From positions 311,290-375,289 of the forward strand of contig ML976694.1 in assembly GCA_010015655.1 (NCBI GenBank): a stretch of DNA of 64,000 nucleotides, read 5' to 3'. The first letter of the stretch is position 1. The number at the start of each line of letters is the position of its first letter. A model generated the notes under the pieces. It was given only the letters and a program-made list of their open reading frames with translations. It was not told the DNA's origin and ran no database searches. Made by a program: the position numbers and the translations under genes. Below are positions 47,170-59,911 of the stretch, piece after piece. Source of the stretch: Bimuria novae-zelandiae CBS 107.79 (Eukaryota > Ascomycota > Dothideomycetes > Pleosporales > Didymosphaeriaceae).

Positions 47170-50100
47170 CCCTTGTCTTTTAAGCCTTATCTTAAGCTTT
47201 TATAAAAACATTTTTTATATCACGTAGATCTTAATAAGTAATTAGCTTATATCTATAGTTAGCGTAGTATAGGGAATACTATATTATTCCTAACCTTGTG
47301 CTATTATATGCTAACTAGGCTATTAGTAGTAATTCTACCTAATTATCTTACTATTTATTAACGTAGAATTATAGGTACTATTCTAGGGTCTAATTCGTAC
47401 GTTCTATTTATCTATTTGTCTAAAAATAAAAACTTGTTAAGAGCTTTCTAATAACGCCCTGGGCTACTATAAATATGTCTTAGTATTTTAACATAAAGAG
47501 CTTATCTCTGTTAGTAATAAATTCCTTAGGAGGTCTATGTTCTACGAACACTACGTTGTCTACTTTATAAGCTAGTTCTTTTATTGTTATAGATTCTTTT
47601 ATAGGCCTAAACTTGGCCATCTTAGTTAAGCAGTCTACTATTACTATAATAGTATTATATATTTATTCTATTCCTGGCTCTGGCGATCTTAAGAATTTTA
47701 CTATAAAGTTTATTATTACATTTTACTATAGTCGTTCTGCTACTGATAGTAGTTATAGTAGTCTATAAAGCGTATATCTCTTTAGCTTATTTTTATAGCG
47801 TGCTAAATAGTTAATTATAACCTTAGTTACTACTTACTTAAGTTTAAGAATAGTATATTTATTCGCGATTTAACGCGTTATTTTTTAAATACTTAGGTAT
47901 CCCTATTCCCTAAGCTTGTGTAGTTTTTAGATTACGGTTTTTTTATGCCCTAGTCTTATAATAAGTCTATTTTAGTAATTTTATTGTGGTTTATTAATTC
48001 CTTCCTAGAATAGGTCGTATTCCTTTTGATGTTCTGTAGTAAGTTAACTATAGTCCTAGAAGTTATATACTTCTAGTCTAGTGTAATGCAGACTAGCACC
48101 ACGGATCTTAATTATTAGTTAATTATATTTAATAGTTCTATTATTTCTTACTTATATTAATACATTATATAGCTCTAGTTTGTCCTTAGTAAGGTCTAAT
48201 TTTTTATTTAAGGCGTCTACTACGCCGTTAAGCGTTTCTAGTTAATAGTATATAGCAAAATTAAAGTTTGCTAGACATTTAGCTTATTATACCTATCTCT
48301 AGTTAAGCTTCTTAGTTATTATAAAGCTAGTAAGGTTTTAGTAGTTTATTTACACCTCTATTTTAAAGCGTGCTTTAGTAAGTTAAGCTTTTTATTATTT
48401 AAAGGCGTCTACTATCCTAAGTAGTTTTTTATTATAAATATTATAATTAAGTTCTGCTCTTAAGAACTTTCTTAAATAGAAGAATACTAGTCTCTATTTC
48501 TTATCTTTATATTATTATAAGAGTATCGTTCCTAGTGCGTACTCTAATATATTTATTTCTATCCTTGTAGGTCTTTTTAGATCGTGTATCTATAGTAGTA
48601 GTGCTTATAAGAAGAGAGTCTTTAGCTTCTTAAAAGCTTTTCTAGCTCCTTTTATAAAGTCTACCTATTTATCCTTTTTTATAAGTTCTATTATTAGTAT
48701 TATAGTCGTAAAGTAGTTCTTAATAAACTTCTAGTAGAAGTTGGTAAACCCTAGAAAGGACTAAATATCTTTTACTAACTTAAGTTCTAGCTATTTTTAT
48801 ATAGTAGTAATTTTCTTAAGGTCTATAGTTACACCTTCCCGTGAGATGATAAATCCTAGGTACTTTATCTTAGTAACGTAGAATTTGTATTTTTCTAGAT
48901 AAAATAGTAATTAATACTCTTTTTTTTTTACGCACTTTCTTTATATGTTCCTTGTGCTCCTTAAGCATTCTAGTAGAATAGATAAATACGTTATTAAAGT
49001 AGGTAGTATAAAATATATTTAAGTATTTATATAGTACTTTATTAATTAGTGTTTAAAATGTCGCAGGCGCGTTTATTAATCTAAAGGGTATTACTTAGTA
49101 CTTATTTAGGCTATATCGTGTCTTAAACGTAGTTTTTTTTATTTATGTCCCTTAGCTATTCGTATGCGGTGATATCTATTACGTATATTAAATTTTATAA
49201 ACTATTTAGCTCCCTAGAGTCTATCTATTATCTCTGTAATTAAGGGTAGTAGGTACTAGTTCTTAATTATAGCTTTATTTAGCTATCTATAGTCTACACA
49301 GAGTCGCAGCTTGATATTTTTCTTAGGTATATAAAGTATAGAAAAAGCTACCAGGCTTTAACTTTTTTTAGATATATTATCTTGCTAGGTCCTTCCTTAA
49401 GTAATCCTGTACTTCTTTTTCTAGTTCATAGATATTAATTATAGTTATTCTAGGCATAGCTTCGTGCCCTTTACTAAAAGTATTTTATAATTTTATTTTT
49501 TGTATTTTAGTAGTTCTTCCCCTTTAATTTCTTTAAAGAGTTCCGTATATTCTTAATATTCTAGTAAAATAGAAGCAGCTTTTACCTTTTCTTTTAGGCC
49601 TAAGTATTATACCTATATTAGCCTTATTTAGCCTAGATTTTCTTTTATAACTCTTGCAATCTTAGCGGCTAAAAGTTATATAGCTTATCTTTTAATCCGC
49701 CCTACTAAGGTATTTAAGGTTAATAGTTATATTTTCCGCGACTTGCGCGTTTTAGTAACTTTTAATATAAGTCTTTAGCTAAGTAGTGTTTTTGTTACTA
49801 GTCTATAATAGGGTTATACTTTAAGAGCTAATTATAGCTAATAATTACTTTTATACCTCTAAGATCTATAATCGTGAAGCTATATTAGCTCTAGAAACTA
49901 TCTAGGCTAATAGGTAATAGCGTTGTTTTAAGGCGTAACTAGCTTTTACTATATCCTTAGGATATTATCCTATCTACTATTTCCACTTATACTAGTGTTT
50001 CCTTGTTCCTGTATGGCAGGTTGTGTTTTTCTACTATTTTTAGGGATATTAGACATCTAGTCGCTCCAGGGTCTATTAGCGCTATTACTTAGTAACTACT

Positions 50101-52130
50101 AATTATAACTTCTTTAGTTATAGGTTACTTATGCCTGTTTCTACCCTTTTTGCCTTTATGGTCGCGCCTCTACTAGTAAGGTCTTTTACCTAGTGGCGCC
50201 CTAGTTTTCCGACTTGCTATTAGCTTATTTAGTAGTGTCCTAAGAAGTCTTTACCTCTTTAACCTAGTTTTGTATAGCTTCTTCTATTTTTAGGTTAGTT
50301 TTAGTTTTTTTTATTACTTTTAATAAAGTAATTTATAGGTGCTTTTTATATCCTTAATTTACTAGACCTCTTATTTTTCTTAGGGTTCTTCGTATCTTCT
50401 GCATCCTACGACTAAATATTCCTAAAATTTAAGGCCTCTATATAATAGCGTTATTTTTAATACTACTATTTATTCCTTTGAACATAAGTATGCTAAGTAA
50501 TCTATATTATAGTCTAGCTATTTAATCTATTATAGGTGCTTAGGGCTCGTGTCCTCCGTTTATTAGTTTCCTGCAATTATTACTAACCCTACGTTTATAC
50601 CTTTAGGGTACTAGCTAGTAGCTTTCTTATAAGCTTTATACATTTAGCATTCATTATTAAATACTTCTACTATCTTAATTTTTTATAGTAACGTGCCTAT
50701 TTGTTAGGGAAATATTTATAGTAAGTTATTATTAGTTTATAATTATTAATAAACTTATAGTTAATATCTTTTAGTAATATTACTACTAGCTCCTATTTAA
50801 TCTCGCGCAGTTAATAATCTTTCTTATTATACAGGAACTAGGCTACCCGCTTATATTATTCCCTAATCCTAATCTACTATCCTAGTATTAGCATATTTCC
50901 TTAGTACTTAGTGGCAATTTCGTAAGTTAAAGTAGCCCTTAGCCCTTCTAACGTAATTTTTTACGTGTAATCCTTAGGCGTATGCATATAACTATTATAT
51001 ACCTAGTAGTTTCCGTTTACTATTTAGAGAAAGACCTCGTACTCCTATACTATCCTCTATTCTGTTTCCTCTGGTATCTCTAAAACTTTAAGTTCTATAT
51101 TAGAGATATTATCTTTATCTATCTTAGATAGCATAGGTGTTGGTGCCTATAATATAGCTATTACTACTTAAATAATTTATGCTTTCTTACTTTACTTATT
51201 ATTATTTTTTAAATAGTTCCTTTAGAAATAACTTTATTCTTTATATCCTAAGCATGCTTTCTCCTTAAAGTATTGTTTTTATTCTTAGTTACATAGTCTA
51301 TTTTTACAGTCCTTATGCTACTTCCTAGGTTTCTATTCTTAAGCTTTATTAGCTATTATAATATCCTTATTACGGTCCTTTTGTAGTTTCTAACTCCTCT
51401 TAATATTAGGTTAGATATAATTATCTTCTTACTTTTCTAATTATTATTCGTGTAGTTAGTTATTAATTTATATAACTAGTTTTACGAGTTCCTCTAGGTT
51501 ATCTATTTATTTATAGTAGGTAAGCTTATCTTTAATACTTTCCTTTAGTCTATTATAGTAAGCTACCTAAAGTAAGGCGTTATTTTAATTAATTTTAGCT
51601 TAGAGGCGCCTACACTTAGCCGTGTATATACTAGCTAATTTTATTTACTTAAGCCTGTAAATCTTACGTTAGGCTTATTTTTCCTCGTTAACTTCTCTAA
51701 ATATAATTTAGATTTATTTCTTAAAGGATGCCTAGTCCTTAAACACCTTTTTAGTTTTATTATTATATCCTGCGATATTATCTTTATTCTTTAGATAGTC
51801 CTTAGTAAGGGGTTATAGCTATTTAGCTGCCTTGCCTTTTATATGTATACTTACTACTAAGATTTTTACTTATTCTATTCTAAAAATATCCTTGTTATAT
51901 TAGTAGTATAGTTTTATATTTATAAGAAACGCCTGAAGTCCTTCTCCTTTACCTTTGTAGATTTTAAAAACCTTAAAGGATATTCTTCCTATAGTTATAG
52001 TAGCTAGAATATAATTTACTAGTTTAGCTAGCTACTTTTTAAGCTACTATATTTTATTAGCCTAATTAGCTAACACTATTATAGTAGTTATAGTTAGTCC
52101 GAAAGCCGTGCTTCCTATTAAGACCTCAAT
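47170..52130 (-). pseudogene. Gag-pol of gypsy B, RIP-damaged
   Basis: Integrase spans about 47,170-48,280, RNase H about 48,300-48,650, RT about 48,700-49,620 (TYFNNVFIYS near 48,990, a decayed YLDDVFIYS), and gag about 50,600-52,100. Regions match element A in order and wording. There is no usable frame longer than a few dozen codons. Confidence 0.75.
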
Positions 52131-52183
52131 TATTATAGCTATTATAGCTATTTTTGTTGTTTTATACCTTTAGGTAGTTAAAG

Positions 52184-52717
52184 TATTATAAGGGCTCTAC
52201 GTACCTAAGCCTAGTCTAGGTTAAGGGAGAATAGGTTAAGGGTAGAACTACCTTATAGATATTTAGTAGTTAAAAGCTAGAGGTAGCCACGAGGTAGGTT
52301 TTTAGAATAATCTAATTCTATAATAAACTATAAAATAACTAACTAGGAGATTTACTAATCTGCTGTAAAAAATATACTTATAGTATACTAAGTTAACTAT
52401 AATAAGTAGGAGAAGTATAGAGAAATTATTAGACTATATACTATCTATCCTAGTTCTTGCTATTTTCTAAATCGCTATCGTAGTCTTACTAAGCTATTAT
52501 AGTCCCTAGGACTTACGTAGTCCCTGGGACTTCTGTAGTCCCTAGGACTTTTGTAGTCCCTTAGACTTCTCGCATATGCGGGACTACATTACGTGACTGC
52601 TAATTTAAGCTGCCCCGCGTCTTTGTGTGTTCTCGCGACCTGGTTATTTTGCCAATAATTACTTCCTTAGCGTAATTGTCTGGTCTCCTTATTCCTGTGG
52701 GGTTCGTGATCGTAACA
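52184..52717 (-). repeat. 5' LTR of gypsy B
   Basis: TATTATAAGGG...GATCGTAACA, with four of the 18-base units near 52,500-52,570 and ACGTGAC at 52591-52597. One extra 18-base unit accounts exactly for the 18-base length difference from the other LTR. Confidence 0.9.
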
Positions 52718-52722
52718 AAATA

Positions 52723-53190
52723 ACTTGACGAGTTTTTTTAAAAAGTTCTATAGTAAAGGATTTCTTATATAAACTAATAATAAAAGATGGCACCTTAGCT
52801 AAAAAAGAAGGATAAAGCATATTTACTTATTTAAAATCTTTAAACCTAAAATAAGAAACACATGAAACTTAATTATATTAAATTTAAATTATTTTGTATT
52901 TTAAAATAAGAATTACTAGTTAACTACTAATTAGAACTACTACTAGATACTAAAGTAGACCTAGTATTCTATATAGACTAATTAGAACCAGTAGACCTAG
53001 AAACACCAGCCAAAACCACCTTCTATCACTAGCTAGTGAAAGAAAATGAATTCGAGGTTAAATATATACTATAATACAGGGATTAGCTACGAATATATCT
53101 TATTAAGTAAAAGAGTTACTCTTATAGCAAAAACATATAAGAACCAGCAAATTACCTAAGAAACTATTAGGAAATAATTAAACGCTACTA
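52723..53190 (+). pseudogene. Integrase C-terminus and chromodomain of chromovirus D1
   Basis: After gypsy B the D1 frame resumes. The chromodomain reads FEVKYILYYRD, LRIYLIK (Trp lost to TAG), KSYSYSKN and NYLRNY.EIIKRYYK at about 53,055-53,190. Chromodomains steer chromovirus integrase to methylated histone H3 in heterochromatin, consistent with the repeat-dense surroundings. Confidence 0.7.
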
Positions 53191-53639
53191 TAAGTGACTA
53201 TCCTAAAACTAAGAATAGGTAGCGCAGTAAAATTATTTAATACGCTAAATATAGCCTATATAGTAGGTAAATATCCAACTAAGGCATCTGTAGTAAAATA
53301 ATTTACTACCTTAGTATTTATTATCTCTTCCTTAGCAACTAAATTAAATATAAGGTATAACGTCTTCTTACGCGCACGTGTTATAAATTAATAAATAAGT
53401 CTAAGTTAAATCTAAATAATAGATTAGTAAACAGGCTCTTTTGTTAATTTCATTATGCTATACACACCTTTAATACTAACGCCCTATTAATACACGTAAG
53501 CCATTAATACCCCTTAATTAGATTACTAATACTTTTACTTAAGAACTAACCTTAGCCGCTTTAGGACTAGCTATCCCTTAGGGTTTTAACATCTTAAACA
53601 CCCTTAACATAAGTATTAACGATACCTGTTTTACTAATA

Positions 53640-56600
53640 TAATAGATACTAGAATAGATACTCTTAAAGAAGTAAGCATTACTATAGCTAAAGAAAGAAT
53701 AAGAAGCTTTTATAAAAAGCCTAACTCCTTTATAGTAAATATAATTATACGGAACTATAGATCTTTCAACTTAATCTATACTTTTACAGCATAAAGAAAG
53801 AATAGGAAAATATAGATAAGACTATATTTACTTTTACCTATATAAAAGGAGATACCTTTAAGTAGATTTATCTTTACGTTAATTAATACCTAGCTAGAGC
53901 TAACATAGAAGGCGACACTATAGTTCAGATTATAAAAAATTATAATACCTTTTACGCTAAGGTTAAATAATACTTCAGAATTACTAACTAGAAAGCTATC
54001 GCCGAAAGAAACATTTAATATCTTAAATAAACCTATTTAGTACCTAAATATAAATATAAATTCCGCAAGAATACTAACTATGTTACGTAGAATAATGATA
54101 GTCTTATAACTATATTCTATAAGAAACTAAAGTAACACGTACGCGAAGCACTACTACGTAGTAAAGTAAAAACTAATTCCTTATAAAAACTTATAGTAGA
54201 AGTAACTTAAATTAATAATAAATGGTATAAACTAGAACGAAACCTACGCCAAAACTAAGATAAAAGAAGCTATAAATTATCTATAATAAAACCTAACTAT
54301 TATAACCTTAAATAATCACGGAAAAACTAAGTCAACTATAGTTACCAAGTAATAGAAGGAATCCAGTACCACCAAGTTAACGTAATAGAAAAAAGAATAG
54401 GAAAGGCAAAAGACTTTTACAAGTCTAAATAAGAACGTACCCTAGATAGAACCTACAAATAAGGGACTAGGGCGCGACTTTGCTATACATGTAGCAAACC
54501 AGGTTATATAGCCAGGAACTGCAGATCTAAGAATAAGGTCACTAGACAGTTAAACGTACTAATCGTTAATAATAAAGAAATAGCCGACGAAGAATAGCAG
54601 GTAGTAAATACTATTAAATAAATTAATATCTAAAATAAAGATTCAGAATAATTAAGATTACTTAACTTATAACTCTACGAGGATGCAGATAAAGGTTTAG
54701 ATAAAAAGGAGAAAAAGCTAGTACCTTAATCTTCTACACTTTACTCTAGCTAGAGTAGACTAGTTACTAGTAAGATAATAAATATTTTTAACTTCTTAGA
54801 AGAACACTAACTAAGGGAAGGAGACTTTAGCTTTATAGTAATAAACGTTAAGATAAAGACTACGAAGTAGTACTACACTACGCTTACTAACCTAATTTAG
54901 TTAGCAAGATAGCACGTGAATAGGTAGACTACTACTACGTATATAAGGACCCTAAGAAGAAATACCTAAACAAAAACGTAAACCACAAACTATAATACGA
55001 CCTAGACTACTATAATCCTATGCATAGAACTATATAATAGACCCTCTATAGAGAAAATTAATATTCTATACATTACTAAGCTAAGGAATATGGCTATTTT
55101 CCTAGAACATACTAGCGCTATAAATAAGAGTAGTCTAACTATCCTATTGTCTATTATAATGTTTATCTTTATAATAAACGCAAGACATAATATTTTTTAT
55201 ATTTTTACTAAGTAAAAAACAAAGTAATATTATTACTAATTAATAAAAAACATGTATTAGATATATAGTAACCGTGCTTATACCCTAAGTATAAGAAATA
55301 TATAGAGTAAAGAAAGAGCACGGATTTAATTACATATTAAAAGGAAATATAACCTTTAGGATTAAATTAATAATAAGGAATAAAGACGGTGAAGCATCTT
55401 AAGAAAAGACTTAGTAATAGCCTTAGGAAAAGAATAAAGAAGGACGCCTTAAGCCTATAAAGCTAGTAATAAATAAGATGTCTTTTTTAGACCTAGGTTT
55501 AGGCAGGAAAACGCCTTTAGAGAAGTAAATACTACTAACAGCAAGGTATTAATTAAGCTACTAGTATAGCTTAAAAGAATATAGATAAAAGCCATAATAG
55601 ACTTAAGAGCACAGGAGAACTATATATTAAGAAAAGCACTTAATAAGGTAGGACTCTACGAGCGTAAGAAGGCTATACCCTATACTATCTACATTATAAA
55701 TAAATAACTAATTCCTGGTAAAGTAATAATTAAATACAAGATTGAAATAATCCTCGCGATTTATAGACACCAGGAATTAATTACCCTTAATTTTATTAAA
55801 AAAGCTAATTATAATATAATTTTAAAATTACCCTAGTTCAGGAAGCATAACTCTATAATTAACTAATAAAAGAATAAACTATCCTTTAAGCGCTATAACT
55901 ATATATTATAAGTAAAGCTTACATATTAATAGAATATGATAGTAAATAAGAGAGCTATTAATAATATAGTCTCGCAACGGATAGTTAAAAAGCAGGAAAT
56001 ACCCTTAATAGAGGCTCGCAGTAACCACTAGGTTATAGAGCATAAGAAGATGGACGACAGCATAAATTATAAATTTCTAGAATGCTACTAGGCATGGAAT
56101 TATATGTTTACAGAGAGAGAAGGAAAAGCAAATCTTCTAGAATATTAATCCTAGGATCACGCAATTGACCTAGAAAGAGGGAAAACGCCACCCTTTAGAC
56201 TACTATATAGCAAATCTAGAAAATAACTCTAGTAGGAAAAAGATTTTATTAAGACAAATCTTATAAAAGGATATATTAGACATTTAAAGTTACTAGTAGC
56301 AAGCCCTTTAATGTTTATACTAAAGAAGGATAGACAACTAAGGCCTTAAATAAACTATAAGAAACTTATTAATATCGTAATTAAAAATTAATACCCAATA
56401 CTAAATATCTTAGAACTCTAAGAGTAACTCCTAAAAGCTAAAATCTTTATAATAATAGGCCTACAAGACGGATACTACCTTATATAAATTAAGAAAGGTA
56501 ACGAGTAGAAGATAGTATTTAAAACATGCTATAGACTATTTAAATATATAATTATACCCTTTAGCCATACTAATGCACTAGCAACCTTTTAGATATTGGT

Positions 56601-58820
56601 TAATAATATACTACGCAACTACCTAGATATATTTATTATTATATGCATAGACAATATCCTTATCTTCTCTAAAAACGAATTAGACCACGTATTATATATA
56701 CAAATAGTACTAGCGGTACTAGCTAACGCACACCTATAAATTAAGCTAATAAAGTGTAAATTCTATATAATAAGACTAGAATTCGGAGGACATATTATTA
56801 GCATAAATAAAATTAAAATAGTACTAGATAAAATTAAATATATTAAGAACTAGCTGATACTAAAAACTATAAAAAATATCCAAGAATTTTTAGGATTCTG
56901 TAAATTTAACTAATTATTTATTGGAGACTATGCGAAGATTACAATACTTTTAATAAACTTTATAAAGAAGAATATACTATTTATATAGATAATAAAGTAT
57001 AGAATATTATTATAACTCTTAAAGATAGCATGTATTATACCACTAGCATTTATCTACTTTCAGGATAAAGAACCACTATAATTTAAAATAGACGTAAGCG
57101 ACCTTGCGATGGGCGCGTGTGCAAAGCAGGAAAAAGACGGCAAATAGCATCCAATTACATACTACTCACGAAAGTTCAACGACGCAGAAACACGATACGA
57201 TGTACACGACAAAGAACTCTACGCTATTGTAAGAATATTAAAACACTAGAGGATCTATACCCTTAGTTACTAAATACTAGAAATCTATATAGATTATAAG
57301 AATTTATTATAATTCACGACAACGAAAGAACCTACACCACGATAATAGTAATAGTTATAGACTACTAAATAATATAAGTTTAAAGTTATTTATATAACAG
57401 GAAATGAAAATAGATAAGTAGATACACTTAGCTAATAAAGTAACCTATTCTATAATACTGTAGAAGAATAAGGATAGATCTCTTAAACTTATAGCAGAAC
57501 ATAATTAACTCCTTATTACTATACGGAAACTATCTGAGGAACTACAGACTAAGATTATATAATAATACTATAATAACCTAGTTTGCGGACACCTGGGCAT
57601 TAGAAAGATAATAAAACTTATTTAGTAGAACTATAGCTTTAAAGGAATTAAGGAAGTAGTAACTATATATATCTATAAATGCGTAGATTGATAGCGCAAT
57701 AAGCACGTAATATATCTTAAGTATAGAGAGATGTAAGTAATTTCAATCCTAGTTATACTATAGAGAGATATCGCTATAGACTTTATTATAAAATTACTCA
57801 AGTTAAAGGATCCTGCAATAGGAATTAGTTATAACATAATACTAAATATTATCTATCAATTTACTAAATACGTAGAATTACTACTATATTAAAAAATAAC
57901 TATAGTAAAGGAACTTGCATTCCTTATCCTAGATTAACTTATATAACACTATAGTATTCTAAAGATAATTATTAGTAATAGAGACAAGCTCTTTACCTTA
58001 AACTACTACATAATACTTATCGCGCTAATTAGAATAAAGCAAAAACTATTAATAGTATATTATTAATAAACTAATGGACCAACAGAACGTACAAACTAGA
58101 TAATTACATCGTACTTACGCATCTATTATAATAACTAGATTTCCTTACTACCTATAGCATAGTTGGTATACAATAACAAGACATTAGTAGTAATAGGATT
58201 TACACTATTATACGGAAACTATAGAAGATACCTACATCTCTTTAATTAAATAATACCTACAATAATTAGAACAAAAGAAATATTTAATATAGTAGAAACT
58301 ATAAAAATGATATATGCATAACTCTAAAAAAATTTTAAGAAAGCTTAATAGTAAAGTATTTTTTATATAAACTAAAAAAGAAAAATGGCACCTAAGCTAA
58401 AGAAGGGGGATAAAGCATATCTACTTATAAAAACTCTTTAAACCTAAAAAAAGAAATATAAGAAGCTAGACTATATTAAAGTTATATTATTTTTTATTAT
58501 TAAGTAAATATTACTAATTATCTACTAGTTAGAACTATTGCTGGACGCAAAAATATACCTAGTATTTTATATAGACTAACTTAAACCTATAGACCCTAAG
58601 ACACTAGTTAAGACAACCTTCTATTACTAGCTAGAAGAAGAAAACAAATTTAAAGTTAAAATACTTTTAATATATAAGGAAGTTAGGCAAGAAGACTTTT
58701 AAAATAATAAGTTTTTATAGAAATAGTTAGTTAAGTAGAAAGGCTACCTATACTTAGAAAATATATAAAAACATAAATCTAAACTTTGTAAGAACTACTA
58801 ATAACTTTTAAAAAAGACGC
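53640..58820 (+). pseudogene. Gag-pol with chromodomain of D2, RIP-damaged
   Basis: Gag carries the knuckle CYTCSKPGYIARNC near 54,487-54,530. Protease-like KAIIDLRAQENYILRKAL is near 55,590-55,645. RT has IDNILIFSKNE near 56,650 (second Asp replaced). RNase H starts near 57,080, integrase near 57,540, and the chromodomain near 58,630-58,810 has KFKVKILLIYKE and KGYLYLEN. The order gag, PR, RT, RNase H, IN, chromodomain defines a chromovirus of Ty3/gypsy. Confidence 0.8.
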
Positions 58821-58919
58821 AAAGCAAGATCTATAATTACTACTACTATACTAGAGTATCACGAGAAAGCTTTAAAGAAAATAAAACTTATAATATAATA
58901 ATAATTTAAGAAGGAATAC

Positions 58920-59320
58920 GGACTAATAATACTACATAGTAGAAGAGGAAGGCTTTAACTAGATTATAAACTAGTCCATTACCTTAGTACCTAGAGTAGC
59001 ATTTAGATTAATTAATACTATAGCTTAAGTAAATTTTTTACGAGCCTCTAGGGCCTCTAACTTATCTACTATAAATATACTATAATTAAATAACTTTTAT
59101 TCTATTTAACGTAACTTCATATACTAATTGCGCAAACGCACTATCTTCTCTTATGCTAGACAAGCACGCAAAAGCGCTGTATAAGTAAGCTCTTCCCTTA
59201 CCTAAAGGTTTGCCACCTCCTTAGCCTCTAACATTTCTAGTCTTTCTAACTTGGTATCTATTTTTAAATAATTTAGTAAAGGAATTTCCTCTAGCTTATA
59301 CTTTTAATTACTATACTGTT
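58920..59320 (-). pseudogene. Accessory frame opposite to pol in D2, truncated
   Basis: On the minus strand, downstream of the chromodomain, a frame reads LEEIPLLNYLKIDTKLERLE, then MLEAKEVANL, LTYTALLRACLA, RLRNQYMKLR and LEALEARKKF. It is rich in Leu, Glu and Lys with heptad-like spacing. Its expected N-terminal Cys-rich part would lie beyond 59,326, where copia C2 begins, so it was probably cut off by that insertion. Confidence 0.45.
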
Positions 59321-59326
59321 AAGAAT

Positions 59327-59882
59327 ATGTAGGTTTAGTCCAGATTAGTAGAAGGTAGGCCCGTGGTACTTGCTGCACGTAAAGGTAGCCCCACTATAAC
59401 GTCCTCGTCACGGTTGATACGGGACTTAAGACAATACACGATAGTTAAGACAATATATTATAGCTACCCCGCCTTATCCCTCTCCCACTTAGTTATCTAT
59501 AGTAATTATACTACTAAAGGGACCTTATTCTAATAGGTTATAAGCCTGGTTACCAAAGCTAATATTATTATTTTAATACTACTAGAGTTGCGCAGGACTT
59601 AGATTCGAGAAGAAAAAAAACCTTAATAGTTACAAAGGACTTAGCTATAATTCGCGAAAGGAATTAGTTATTAACTAGAGTTGCGCAGGACTTAGATTTA
59701 AGCAGGAATTACCTTTACCTATATACACCTTCTCTACGCTTAAGAATTAATAACGACTACACTGCCTGCAGCATAACGCATACATATATACCACTCGCAT
59801 ACACCTTACGCTGCCAGCATCGCTTGCATACTACCTACACCGCCTGCACCGCCTGCACCGCCTGCACTACCTGCAACCAACA
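59327..59882 (+). repeat. Probable 5' LTR of copia C2
   Basis: TG...CA ends are inferred, and the 3' boundary is uncertain. It contains two direct copies of AGAGTTGCGCAGGACTTAGA about 94 bases apart (59,584 and 59,678) and a run of nine-base CTGCACCGC units near 59,840-59,870. Confidence 0.5.
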
Positions 59883-59911
59883 CGTGTGAGCCTCCTCACA
59901 TCCGCACACAC

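Larger units (their letters stand above)
45521..52717 (-). mobile_element. Ty3/gypsy element B, inserted in chromovirus D1
   Basis: LTRs at 45521-46036 (516 bases) and 52184-52717 (534 bases), with AAATA on both outer sides (45516-45520 and 52718-52722). At 7.2 kb it is full length. The coding strand is minus. The purine tract (complement of CTATCCCTTCTTTT) abuts the left LTR and the primer-binding side (complement of TAGTTAAAG) abuts the right one, as in element A. RIP stops are dense. It interrupts D1 between integrase and chromodomain. Confidence 0.93.
32070..53395 (+). mobile_element. Chromodomain Ty3/gypsy element (element D1), broken by many insertions
   Basis: The remains of one plus-strand gypsy element can be followed piecewise by alignment to the second copy at 53.4-59.3 kb: LTR 32070-32401, leader to 32,434, gag 34,273-35,059 and 36,392-37,534 plus 39,366-39,596, protease and RT 39,989-41,005 and 43,565-43,700, RNase H and integrase to 45,520, and integrase end with chromodomain 52,723-53,190. 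Each gap is a later insertion, most with a duplicated target. The 3' LTR is not recognisable and the copy appears to end near the start of the second copy. All parts are RIP-damaged. Confidence 0.8.
53396..59326 (+). mobile_element. Second chromovirus copy (D2), cut at its 3' end by copia C2
   Basis: The leader and gag begin near 53,480; pol runs to the chromodomain near 58,810. It aligns with D1 along its whole length and lacks D1's insertions, so it serves as the reference for dating them. A shared 5' LTR end (ATACTAAC) precedes the leader. The 3' LTR is missing because copia C2 begins at 59,327. RIP stops throughout. Confidence 0.8.

Noticed and set aside
59835..59870. Short regular repeats that could suggest a CRISPR-like array.
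   Set aside because: They are contiguous nine-base units without spacers, in a eukaryotic retrotransposon.
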